A stretch of DNA of 6,792 bases from positions 1 through 6,792 of the forward strand of contig PMSZ01000333.1 in assembly GCA_003168235.1 (NCBI GenBank), written 5' to 3'. The notes under the pieces were generated by a model. The model had not been told where the DNA came from, did not search any database, and worked only from the letters and a program-made list of their open reading frames with translations. The DNA is from Acidobacteriaceae bacterium. GTDB lineage: Bacteria; Acidobacteriota; Terriglobia; Terriglobales; Acidobacteriaceae. Positions 1 to 6,280 of the stretch are shown in pieces (position 1 is the stretch's first letter; every line of letters starts with the position of its first letter). A program made the translations under genes and the position numbers.

Positions 1-2
1 TA

Positions 3-63
3 GGGGTCCTTCGACTCCGCCGCAGCTTCACTTCGTGGAGCTCCGGCTGCGCTCAGGACGACA
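3..63 (-). repeat. Dispersed intergenic repeat with hairpin potential at the left edge
   Basis: On the minus strand this begins GTCGTCCTGAGCGCAGC and ends GGAGTCGAAGGACCCC. It resembles the GTCATCCTGAGCGAAG...AGTCGAAGGACCC motif that I know as a very common dispersed intergenic repeat in Acidobacteria and some other phyla; that family match is from memory. The sequence itself shows nested inverted repeats. GTCCT (6-10) matches AGGAC (55-59), CGCAGC (21-26) matches GCTGCG (46-51), and a competing 8-bp hairpin pairs 24-31 with 35-42, one pair being G-U, around a 3-base loop. It starts 15 bases past the stop codon of the response regulator gene, so it could help end transcription of the operon. 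No T-run is visible before the window ends, so a terminator role is unproven. Confidence 0.6.
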
Positions 64-78
64 ACATTATTATTTTCG

Positions 79-1461
79 TCAGCGGTCGCCCTCGTTCTTT
101 ACTGCTTTCAAATCAATCCCCACCTGCTCGGCCTTCTTATAAAGATGGGATCGTTCCAACCCCAGCGCCCGCGCCGTGTTTGAGATCTGGTGGTGATGGC
201 GTTTCAACTCCGCCAGAATGGTTTGTTTCTCGAAGACTCGCACGCGGTCGGCTAGCGGGCCGCTGCCAGATGCGGCGGACTCCAGCGAGGTCGCAGAAAC
301 GGGCAGTGCCAGCGCCACGGTCTCGGCCGTGATTTCGTTGGAAACTGCCAAGAGCATCAGGCGTTCGACGGCGTTGCGTAGTTCGCGGACGTTGCCGGGC
401 CACGGATGCTCTTGCAGGGCGGACATTGCGTCGGCGGTGAAGCGCAGCGGTTTCCATCCGTTGGTGGAGCTCACTTGCGCGGTGAAATGCTCGATCAGGG
501 ATGGAATGTCTTCGCGGCGCTCGCGCAGCGGCGGCAGGCGCAGCGGGAAAACGAAGATGCGGTGAAATAAATCCTGACGGAACTTGCCATCGCGCACTTG
601 CGCTTCGAGGTCGCGATGTGTGGCGACGACGACGCGGACATCGACGGCGGTTGGACGCTCACCGCCGATGCGCTCGACTTCGCCTTCTTCGAGCACACGC
701 AGCAGTTTGGCTTGCATGGTGAGCGGCATGTCGCCGATTTCGTCGAGAAAAATGGTGCCGTGCTGGGCCTGCTCGAACTTGCCGAGATGACGGCCGGCGG
801 CGCCCGTGAACGATCCTTTTTCGTGACCAAACAATTCGGATTCGATCAACTCCACCGGGACAGCGGCGCAGTTCAGCGTGACGAAAGGAGCGCCGGCCCG
901 CGGACTGCGCTCATGCAGCGTGCGCGCGACGAGCTCTTTTCCCGTGCCGGTTTCACCGAGAATGCAGACGCGGGTTTCGCTCGCGGCTACGCGCTCCACT
1001 TGCGCCATCACGCGGCGCATGGTCTCGCCTTTCCAGACGATTTCGTGTTTGCCGAGACGGTTTGTGAGGTCGCGATTTTCGCGTTCGAGCCGGCCGAGTT
1101 TCAGCGCATTCTCGACGGTGAGCAGCAGTTTTTCAGTGGAGATCGGTTTTTCCAGAAAATCGAGCGCGCCGAGCCGCGTGGCGCGAACCGCCATCTCGAT
1201 GTGCGCCTGACCCGACATCATGACGACCGGAGCAGTCACGCCTTGCGCTTTGAGCTCTTCGAGCAGCGCGAGGCCGTCTTTGCCGGGCATCACCACGTCG
1301 GAGAGAATCAGATCGAAGGATTGCGACTTGGCCAGATCCAGAGCCTTGTTTGCGTTGTCGCACACGGTAGCTTCGTGACCTTCCAGACGAAACGCCCGCG
1401 ATAGCGAAGCCAGCGTGTTGGCCTCGTCGTCTACGATCAGCAAATGCGCTTTTTGCGCCAC
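79..1461 (-). CDS. NtrX/NtrC-like sigma-54-dependent response regulator
   Basis: This is a cytoplasmic transcription activator that, when phosphorylated by its partner kinase, should hydrolyse ATP to open sigma-54 RNA polymerase promoters. The 460 residues have the normal three-domain layout. The receiver domain (about 5-118) has acidic D11/D12, phospho-acceptor D55 in SDVVMPG, S83 and K105. The AAA+ domain (about 140-370) has Walker A GETGTGKE (169-176), the sigma-54 contact loop as GSFTGA (216-221) instead of the usual GAFTGA, Walker B FLDE (238-241), a conserved RQDLFHR arginine segment (295-301) and PWPGNVREL (353-361). A Fis-type helix-turn-helix covers about 412-450; its LERSHLYKK recalls NtrX. 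The start is GTG, supported by AGGAGA five bases upstream. It is the last gene of the series, 38 nt after the kinase gene, and is surely the kinase's cognate regulator. Its target genes cannot be told from the window. Confidence 0.95.
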   Translation of the reverse strand: MAQKAHLLIVDDEANTLASLSRAFRLEGHEATVCDNANKALDLAKSQSFDLILSDVVMPGKDGLALLEELKAQGVTAPVVMMSGQAHIEMAVRATRLGALDFLEKPISTEKLLLTVENALKLGRLERENRDLTNRLGKHEIVWKGETMRRVMAQVERVAASETRVCILGETGTGKELVARTLHERSPRAGAPFVTLNCAAVPVELIESELFGHEKGSFTGAAGRHLGKFEQAQHGTIFLDEIGDMPLTMQAKLLRVLEEGEVERIGGERPTAVDVRVVVATHRDLEAQVRDGKFRQDLFHRIFVFPLRLPPLRERREDIPSLIEHFTAQVSSTNGWKPLRFTADAMSALQEHPWPGNVRELRNAVERLMLLAVSNEITAETVALALPVSATSLESAASGSGPLADRVRVFEKQTILAELKRHHHQISNTARALGLERSHLYKKAEQVGIDLKAVKNEGDR

Positions 1462-1466
1462 GGTGT

Positions 1467-1472
1467 TCTCCT
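1467..1472 (-). promoter_or_regulatory. Ribosome binding site for the response regulator
   Basis: AGGAGA on the minus strand lies five bases before the GTG codon at 1461-1459. This strong Shine-Dalgarno match fixes the GTG as the start; there is no competing ATG nearby. It sits just after the second copy of a palindromic repeat, so a hairpin there could affect ribosome access. Confidence 0.75.
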
Positions 1473-1477
1473 AATTA

Positions 1478-1503
1478 AGACTGTCTAAACTCAGACTGTC
1501 TAA
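1478..1503 (-). repeat. Tandem palindromic repeat between kinase and regulator genes
   Basis: On the minus strand TTAGACAGTCT occurs twice (1503-1493 and 1488-1478), separated by GAGT, giving a 15-bp period. Each copy contains AGACAGTCT, a palindrome around a single central base. The two copies can also pair with each other in RNA, forming an 8-bp stem with one central A-A mismatch and a six-base GAGTTT loop. The first copy includes the kinase stop codon TAG (1502-1500). The second ends six bases before the regulator's ribosome binding site. It may be a translational or transcriptional attenuator, a protein-binding operator, or simply a recent 15-bp slippage duplication; the sequence does not distinguish these. 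Confidence 0.55.
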
Positions 1504-3374
1504 GTCCGGCCGGTTTGCCAATGGCCCGTTTCGCACGGCAGTTCGATGCGAAATGTCGTTCCTTTTTCTTTCGCACTTTCGACCGAAATCTTACCGCCAT
1601 GGTCGCTCACCACCGATTGCACAATCGCGAGGCCGAGGCCGGTGCCGTGCTGTTTGGTCGTGTAATAAGGAGTGAACAAGCGGGAGCATTCTTCTTGCGT
1701 CAGGCCCGCACCCGTATCAGATACGGAAATCTCGATCCGAGCATTGATCCGGTCATCGATCCGATCACCCAGCCTCGCGGTGCGAATCGTCAGCACTCCG
1801 CCCTCGGGCATGGCGTCGATACCATTGAGCACCAGATTCTGCAGTGCGCGATGCAGCAGATCGGGATCGACGGAGACTTCAGGCAACGCCTCAGACAGGT
1901 CGCTATGCACCGATATCTGGCTCTGTTCCTGCAATTGAGCCTGAAAAACGCGGAGCACCGAGCGCACCACATCGTTGATCTGGGTCGGTTGGCGTTGCGG
2001 CTGCGGCATCTTTGAAAATTCGCTGAAGCGGCTGACGATGGTTTTCAAATTGTCGATTTCCGCCAGCAGGGTGGTGGTGCTTTCGGCAAAGACTTCCTCG
2101 AACATCTGGGGCGACTTCTGTTTTGCGCGCATCAGATTTTCAACGGTGACCTGCAAGGGGAAAAGAGGGTTCTTTAATTCGTGGGCCAAGCGCCGTGCGA
2201 GTTCGCGCCAGGCAGCCACGCGTTCGGCCTGCAGGGTGCGGTCTTTTTGCTGCGCAAGATCTTCGGTCATGCGGTTGAAGGAGACGGCGAGCTCTCCCAG
2301 TTCGTCGCGCGACTCGACTTCGACTTTGGCGCCGAGATCGCCGGCGGCAACGCGGCGCGCAGCTTCGGCCAGCGACACGACTGGGCGCGTGACGCGAGCG
2401 GCGAACCAGACGCTCGCCAGTACCGCGACCAGAATTCCGATACCGCCGACCAGCATGGCGGTGGAGATGATCTGCCTTTGCAATTCGATCAAGGGACGCC
2501 GCGAGCTGCCGACCAGCAGAACACCCATCAGTTGCTGGGTTCCACCGGGTTGATTGGCTGACTGTGCGGAGGGCCCGAGGGCCGGTCCGGTGAGAGGGAT
2601 GGCATGAAAAACTTCGGCGTCGGCAGGATCGGAGCTCCAGTGGATCACGCCCTGCGATTCCTTCTGAGTGTCGCGCACTTTGGCGACGAGCGGTGCGATC
2701 TTTTCAGAACCGGCGGCTGGGCCGTTCAAGTCGAGTAGCGATTTCGGATTCCAGTTTGGATCGAGGTTCTGATAGAGCATGACGCGCGTGCCAGTTGGAA
2801 TGTCGAGCGTCGAGAGAAACGCCTGATCGAGGCGTTCGCCGCCGATCACGTATAAGGGCTGTTCGGCAACACGGGCGATGCGAACGGCAAACAGGCCGAG
2901 GGTGGCGCTATCGGGCAGTTCTTCGCGCTTGAGAAACGCACCGGCTGGGCTGGCGGTGGGCGGAGTTGCAGCGTCGGCAATCGCCGCTTCGGGGTATCCG
3001 AATTTCGCCTGCCATTGCGCTGAGGAGAGTATGGTGGCGCGCCAGTCGACGAGTTCGAGAAAGTCAAGTTGCTGCTGAGCGGCGAGCATGTGCGCGGCGC
3101 TGACATACGCAGACGAGTCGGATGCGCCGCGATCCACATCGAGTGCAATGCGCTGTACGGTTTCGCTGGCGGCGACGGATTCGACTTTGCGCTCGACTTC
3201 CGAACCACGGCGCTGGAACTCAGAGCGAAACTGGGCGGCGACAGCATCGGCGCGGTCACGGTCGGCCTGTTCGAACGAATGCCGGATGGTGCTGTACACG
3301 GACGCGGAAATCACCGCGACGCAGAGCAAGACCGTGACTGCAAATAATAGAAGAAGCTTCTTGCGGAAGCTCAT
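1500..3374 (-). CDS. NtrY-like transmembrane sensor histidine kinase
   Basis: This inner-membrane sensor autophosphorylates on histidine and passes the phosphate to the regulator encoded next to it. The 624 residues show a first membrane segment at about 7-27, an extracytoplasmic domain of about 270 residues (30-300), a second membrane segment at about 304-326, and HAMP at about 327-380. A HisKA helix carries H398 in LAHELKNPL. The catalytic domain has an N box with N513 and N517, G1 DTGAG (553-557), F-box LFTPYYTTK (566-574) and G2 GTGLGLA (577-583). The RRLAHELKNPLFPLQ surroundings and the NtrX-like partner suggest the NtrY branch, but I see no PAS domain between HAMP and HisKA, which NtrY normally has. 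The outer domain holds FLELVD (105-110) followed by a GY motif, weakly Cache-like. The ATG overlaps the stop of the upstream binding-protein gene as ATGA, with a GAGG about ten bases upstream, so translation is probably coupled. Confidence 0.94.
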   Translation of the reverse strand: MSFRKKLLLLFAVTVLLCVAVISASVYSTIRHSFEQADRDRADAVAAQFRSEFQRRGSEVERKVESVAASETVQRIALDVDRGASDSSAYVSAAHMLAAQQQLDFLELVDWRATILSSAQWQAKFGYPEAAIADAATPPTASPAGAFLKREELPDSATLGLFAVRIARVAEQPLYVIGGERLDQAFLSTLDIPTGTRVMLYQNLDPNWNPKSLLDLNGPAAGSEKIAPLVAKVRDTQKESQGVIHWSSDPADAEVFHAIPLTGPALGPSAQSANQPGGTQQLMGVLLVGSSRRPLIELQRQIISTAMLVGGIGILVAVLASVWFAARVTRPVVSLAEAARRVAAGDLGAKVEVESRDELGELAVSFNRMTEDLAQQKDRTLQAERVAAWRELARRLAHELKNPLFPLQVTVENLMRAKQKSPQMFEEVFAESTTTLLAEIDNLKTIVSRFSEFSKMPQPQRQPTQINDVVRSVLRVFQAQLQEQSQISVHSDLSEALPEVSVDPDLLHRALQNLVLNGIDAMPEGGVLTIRTARLGDRIDDRINARIEISVSDTGAGLTQEECSRLFTPYYTTKQHGTGLGLAIVQSVVSDHGGKISVESAKEKGTTFRIELPCETGHWQTGRT

Positions 3375-4978
3375 TGTGAGCCGGCCTCGTGTCGTGGGTC
3401 AGGGGCAGGCGAAGCTTGACGCCCATCCGCCAGCCAAAGATCAGCCAAGGCGAATCCGGGGCCGCTCCATCCACCCATGGGATCCGGTTGCCAATCGCGC
3501 ACGCGCGTGCTCACCGCGGTTTCGAGCGGCAAGTGAAAAAGCGGGATAACAGCATATCCTTCGAGCAAACCGCGTTCGGCCAAATAGAGTTCGTCGAGAG
3601 AATTGTCATCGGGTGTCTGCTGCGTGTGTCCAATTTGTGCCAAACCTAACTGCGCCGCAGCCTCGGCGAGTGACGTGGTGGGATCGGGGCTGGGCAGCAC
3701 TATGCGCACCAGGCGGATGTCCTCTGCTCCCGACAACGACACTTGCACGGTGATACCAACCTCGCGCGCGTTTAGCGCAATGCGCTCGGCGATGAGTTGG
3801 GCTTGAGGGTCGCGGGGATCATAACTTAGGTTGAGGGCAGGTAGCTGCGCGCCAGCGAGCAAGGCGCGGGCATGTTGCGGATTCGCCTGCGTCGAAAACA
3901 CTGCGCTGTAACCCGTCATCCAGTTGGGGAGAATGGCCGCGGTTGTTTCTCCGGCGCCTTTCAGAAGGACGGATTGGATGGGCTTGCGATCGATCGCGAG
4001 GGCGAGCGCTTGGCGAAGGCGAGGGTCTTGCGCTTTTGAGTTGGAAGAGAAAACCAGTGCCAGCAATTCTACGGGTAGGGAGGATGAGAAAGACGATGAC
4101 GAAGATGTGCTGGGGCGTTGCGATCCGTTGATTGATGTATTGGTGGCTTGCGGCGTGGCTTCAATGATGTCGGCTTTGTCCAGTTCGAGAGCGATGGCCT
4201 GATCGCGCAGCGCTTTGCCGAACTCGATTTCGAGTGCGTCTACGAAGGGACGTCCGGCCCAGCTATCTTCATATGCCGCGAGCTTGAGAAGGTTGCCGGG
4301 CCGCCATTCGGCCACGAGGAACGGACCAGTGCCGACGGGAAGATGGTTCGCATTCCGTTTGAGGAGGAGATTGCGAGGCAGCGCGAGTTCGGCGAGAAGG
4401 GACGGCAGGGGAGCATCGCTGTCGATGCTTACGGAATCCGCGGAGGCATGCACATTCCAGGTTGGATGGAGAGCGGCGAGAATCTGCGCTACGGCGGCGG
4501 GCGATGCGACGCTGCCATCGTGGAAGCTGACTCCGCGGCGCAAGGTAAATTCCCAGTGGCGCCTGCTGTTGTCCGAGCGCCAGGCCGTAGCCAGCGCGGG
4601 CTGGGGGCGGTCTTGGGCATCGAGGGTCAGGAGAGTGTCGCCGATGAGGGAGAGAACGTGCGCCGTATCCCAGTAAGTCGTACCCTCGTAATCGGTGGGC
4701 GTGGCGCGGGCTGGAAGATCGAGTGTGTTGGGCGCGGATTGGAACATGACGCGTAGCGTTCCGCCGTAGCGCGGACGCGTGGCGGCGTTTGCGGGTACGA
4801 AGGCTGCTGATGCCAGCACAGCACAGAGCAGGCTCTTGCGGAGCAAACGTTGCCGTGATCCCGGACAGCTGCCGAGCTGTGCCCAGCATGAACGGGCGAG
4901 GGTACCCGTCCCCGCACGAGCTTGGTCCGCACGAGCCGGGTTAATTGCTGCAAGAAACCGATACGCGATACGCCTCAT
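3371..4978 (-). CDS. Family 5 (peptide/nickel-type) extracytoplasmic solute-binding protein
   Basis: It is an exported ligand-binding protein of the OppA/DppA type (SBP_bac_5), which usually delivers peptides or related solutes to ABC permeases. Family signs, numbered from the ATG at 4978, are RYGGTLRV (70-77), LTLDAQDRPQPALATAWR (117-134), LRRGVSFHDG (146-155), PVGTGPF (214-220) and DPRLRQALALAIDR (318-331). Residues 289-300 form a serine-rich stretch not typical of the family. The hydrophobic signal core with an ANA|A cleavage site at 63-66 is preceded by about 44 extra residues if the ATG is used. That ATG has AGGA four bases upstream but lies inside the upstream gene (38-nt overlap). A TTG at 4846-4844 would give a normal signal peptide of about 21 residues, though with a poor ribosome site. 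No permease or ATPase gene is nearby. The stop codon overlaps the kinase start, suggesting a sensing role. Ligand unknown. Confidence 0.9.
   Translation of the reverse strand: MRRIAYRFLAAINPARADQARAGTGTLARSCWAQLGSCPGSRQRLLRKSLLCAVLASAAFVPANAATRPRYGGTLRVMFQSAPNTLDLPARATPTDYEGTTYWDTAHVLSLIGDTLLTLDAQDRPQPALATAWRSDNSRRHWEFTLRRGVSFHDGSVASPAAVAQILAALHPTWNVHASADSVSIDSDAPLPSLLAELALPRNLLLKRNANHLPVGTGPFLVAEWRPGNLLKLAAYEDSWAGRPFVDALEIEFGKALRDQAIALELDKADIIEATPQATNTSINGSQRPSTSSSSSFSSSLPVELLALVFSSNSKAQDPRLRQALALAIDRKPIQSVLLKGAGETTAAILPNWMTGYSAVFSTQANPQHARALLAGAQLPALNLSYDPRDPQAQLIAERIALNAREVGITVQVSLSGAEDIRLVRIVLPSPDPTTSLAEAAAQLGLAQIGHTQQTPDDNSLDELYLAERGLLEGYAVIPLFHLPLETAVSTRVRDWQPDPMGGWSGPGFALADLWLADGRQASPAPDPRHEAGSQ
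4847..4940 (-). repeat. Hairpin-rich, repeat-like segment ahead of the binding-protein signal peptide
   Basis: This GC-rich stretch lies between the stop of the secreted-protein gene and the alternative TTG start of the binding-protein gene. It contains an inverted repeat ACAGCT/AGCTGT with a four-base loop (4865-4880), a second pair ACGGG/CCCGT (4892-4909) enclosing part of the palindrome GGGTACCC (4900-4907), and a 10-bp direct repeat CCGCACGAGC (4912-4921 and 4927-4936). The order 'GTGCGGGGACGGGTACCC...CGCCCGT' recalls dispersed intergenic repeats of Acidobacteria; this is recollection, not a search result. In the binding-protein frame it reads as a low-quality, Ala/Arg/Gly-rich peptide without family resemblance. 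It may therefore be noncoding spacer, or a repeat inserted near the 5' end of the gene. Confidence 0.4.
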
Positions 4979-6248
4979 ACCATCCTGTGTCTTTCCGCTT
5001 TACGACTGCCATGGCGCCATTGCCGCTGGTTTCCGGCCACAGCGCGACGATTTGGCCGTCGAACTCCATCGCGGAGCTGGCAGCGACCGGATCACGATCT
5101 GGAATCTCGAACGCGTGCAGACCGTCACGCTCGGCCTCTCCGCTCTCCGAAACGAGCAATTGCGCGCCCGTGCCGCAATTGGAACGGACCGCGGCCAGAT
5201 CGCTTCCCCACCTTACGCCGCGGACTAACTGGTCTGTAACTCCATCCAGCAAATGCAACGATCCATCGACGGCGGCGAATGCCCACAGCGTGTAATTCGA
5301 GCGGGGAAGCGCAGCGGCGGAATAGAACGCAGGAACGTTCGCAACTTTTCCGATTCCAGCAGAGAGTGCTCCGGTGAAGAAATTGCGTTTGGCGGCATAG
5401 AAGGCGCGCACGCTGCCGTCGTCGGGCGTCAAGGGCCAAGGGTCGTCGGTTTCGCTACAACTGAGGGTGATCGCAGCGCCTGGGCTCGAGTTTGTACGGC
5501 AGAATGTTCCGGGGAGATAGACATCGAAGAGATGGTCACGGCGCAGCAGCAGGCGTCCGCGAAGATCGCGGGGAAAGGGACGCGAATGAACGATGGGCAA
5601 GGAAGTTTCCAGCTCCCATCGTCCGATTGAATTAAGGGTTGAAGCGCCAGACTGGCGGCGGTAGATCGCGACCGCGCCGGATTCGAGGACGATCAGGCGA
5701 GATGCTCCGGGCATATCGATCAGGGCCACGTCGAGCATGGGCAGCGGTTGCGATAACAGGAGAGTTGCTTTCAGAGCCATCGGCAAGGCGTCGGTGAAAG
5801 GAGTTCCGGTGGGTGGCCGTGGAGTGGAAACCATCGCGACTTTCTTTTCGTCAGACCCGATCGCAATCTCAGCGGTCCAGACGTAATCGCGGAGACTCTC
5901 GGAGAGAACGACTTCGATGGTCCCTGCGGCCTGGTCTGGGTTCGACGTACGCACGCCCTCGACGCGCAGTTCAGCTTCGAGCGCGCCGCGCACCTCGCGC
6001 AGCGATTTTTCATCGAGCGAGGAGTGATTGGCGACCTGGAGCACAAATCCACCGGGTCCAGAAGCGGCGGAGATCTTGTGCGCAAGCTCGCGGGCGGCGT
6101 CACCGAGAGACGAGGCGAATGCGGGAGGCAGGAGCAATGCCGCGAGCAAGAACAAAGTCAACCAAGCCTGCCGCATACCGCTCGAGGTCCGCGCTCGCAT
6201 GTGTGGAATGGGCTGATTATAGCGCGTGCTCGATCGCCGGCTGATCAT
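4941..6248 (-). CDS. Uncharacterised secreted protein with a possible beta-rich C-terminal region
   Basis: I do not recognise a named family. The 435-residue product has a strong hydrophobic export signal at about 28-46 (LTLFLLAALLL...PAFAS), so it should be periplasmic or secreted. Residues 49-140 look like an alpha/beta domain (ARELAHKIS, then a helix and short strands). Residues 170-435 are rich in short strands and aromatics, with alternating pieces such as RLIVLESGAVAIYRR, RDLRGRLLLRRDHLFDVYLPG and YTLWAFAAVDGSLHLLDG, which suggests a beta-propeller-like fold; this is inference. Cysteines at 250, 264, 358 and 433 could form disulphides. The ATG at 6248 has GAGGAA five bases upstream. Met17 and Met25 are alternatives, Met25 giving the most ordinary signal peptide. 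It follows the SPFH gene by 32 nt, and its end overlaps the longest reading of the binding-protein gene, so it is likely co-transcribed with both. Its role is unknown. Confidence 0.8.
   Translation of the reverse strand: MISRRSSTRYNQPIPHMRARTSSGMRQAWLTLFLLAALLLPPAFASSLGDAARELAHKISAASGPGGFVLQVANHSSLDEKSLREVRGALEAELRVEGVRTSNPDQAAGTIEVVLSESLRDYVWTAEIAIGSDEKKVAMVSTPRPPTGTPFTDALPMALKATLLLSQPLPMLDVALIDMPGASRLIVLESGAVAIYRRQSGASTLNSIGRWELETSLPIVHSRPFPRDLRGRLLLRRDHLFDVYLPGTFCRTNSSPGAAITLSCSETDDPWPLTPDDGSVRAFYAAKRNFFTGALSAGIGKVANVPAFYSAAALPRSNYTLWAFAAVDGSLHLLDGVTDQLVRGVRWGSDLAAVRSNCGTGAQLLVSESGEAERDGLHAFEIPDRDPVAASSAMEFDGQIVALWPETSGNGAMAVVKRKDTGWYEAYRVSVSCSN
6216..6221 (-). promoter_or_regulatory. Possible internal -10 promoter box
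   Basis: A perfect TATAAT reads on the minus strand inside the first codons of the secreted-protein frame (as counted from the ATG at 6248). No convincing -35 hexamer lies 16-19 bases upstream, and there is no extended TG motif. If active, transcription would begin near 6209. That would leave Met17 (6200) almost leaderless and Met25 (6176) with a leader of roughly 33 nt, giving the four downstream genes their own promoter. It could equally be chance. Confidence 0.25.
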
Positions 6249-6253
6249 TGCGC

Positions 6254-6259
6254 TTCCTC
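6254..6259 (-). promoter_or_regulatory. Ribosome binding site for the secreted-protein gene
   Basis: GAGGAA on the minus strand is five bases before the ATG at 6248-6246, in the short gap after the SPFH stop codon. It is the best Shine-Dalgarno match among the candidate starts: the later Met17 and Met25 codons have only weak purine stretches before them. It favours the long form of the protein. Confidence 0.55.
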
Positions 6260-6280
6260 GGAAAGTTCTCCGTTCCCTGA

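Noticed and set aside
598..1404. Long plus-strand open frame of 268 codons opposite the response regulator
   Set aside because: It lies wholly antisense to a gene with complete, conserved motifs, and its peptide shows no family features. Such antisense frames are common in GC-rich coding DNA.
3623..3646. Possible sigma-54 (-24/-12) promoter around TTTGGCAC on the minus strand
   Set aside because: TGGCAC is present but no TTGCA follows at the required spacing, and the site is in the middle of the binding-protein coding sequence.
4148..4756. Plus-strand open frame of 202 codons opposite the binding-protein gene
   Set aside because: It is a shadow of a well-supported family 5 binding protein; no domain or ribosome site supports it.
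6210..6248. Twin-arginine export signal suggested by SRRSSTR at the start of the secreted protein
   Set aside because: The consensus after the arginines is absent and the hydrophobic core begins more than 20 residues later, so an ordinary Sec signal is more likely.
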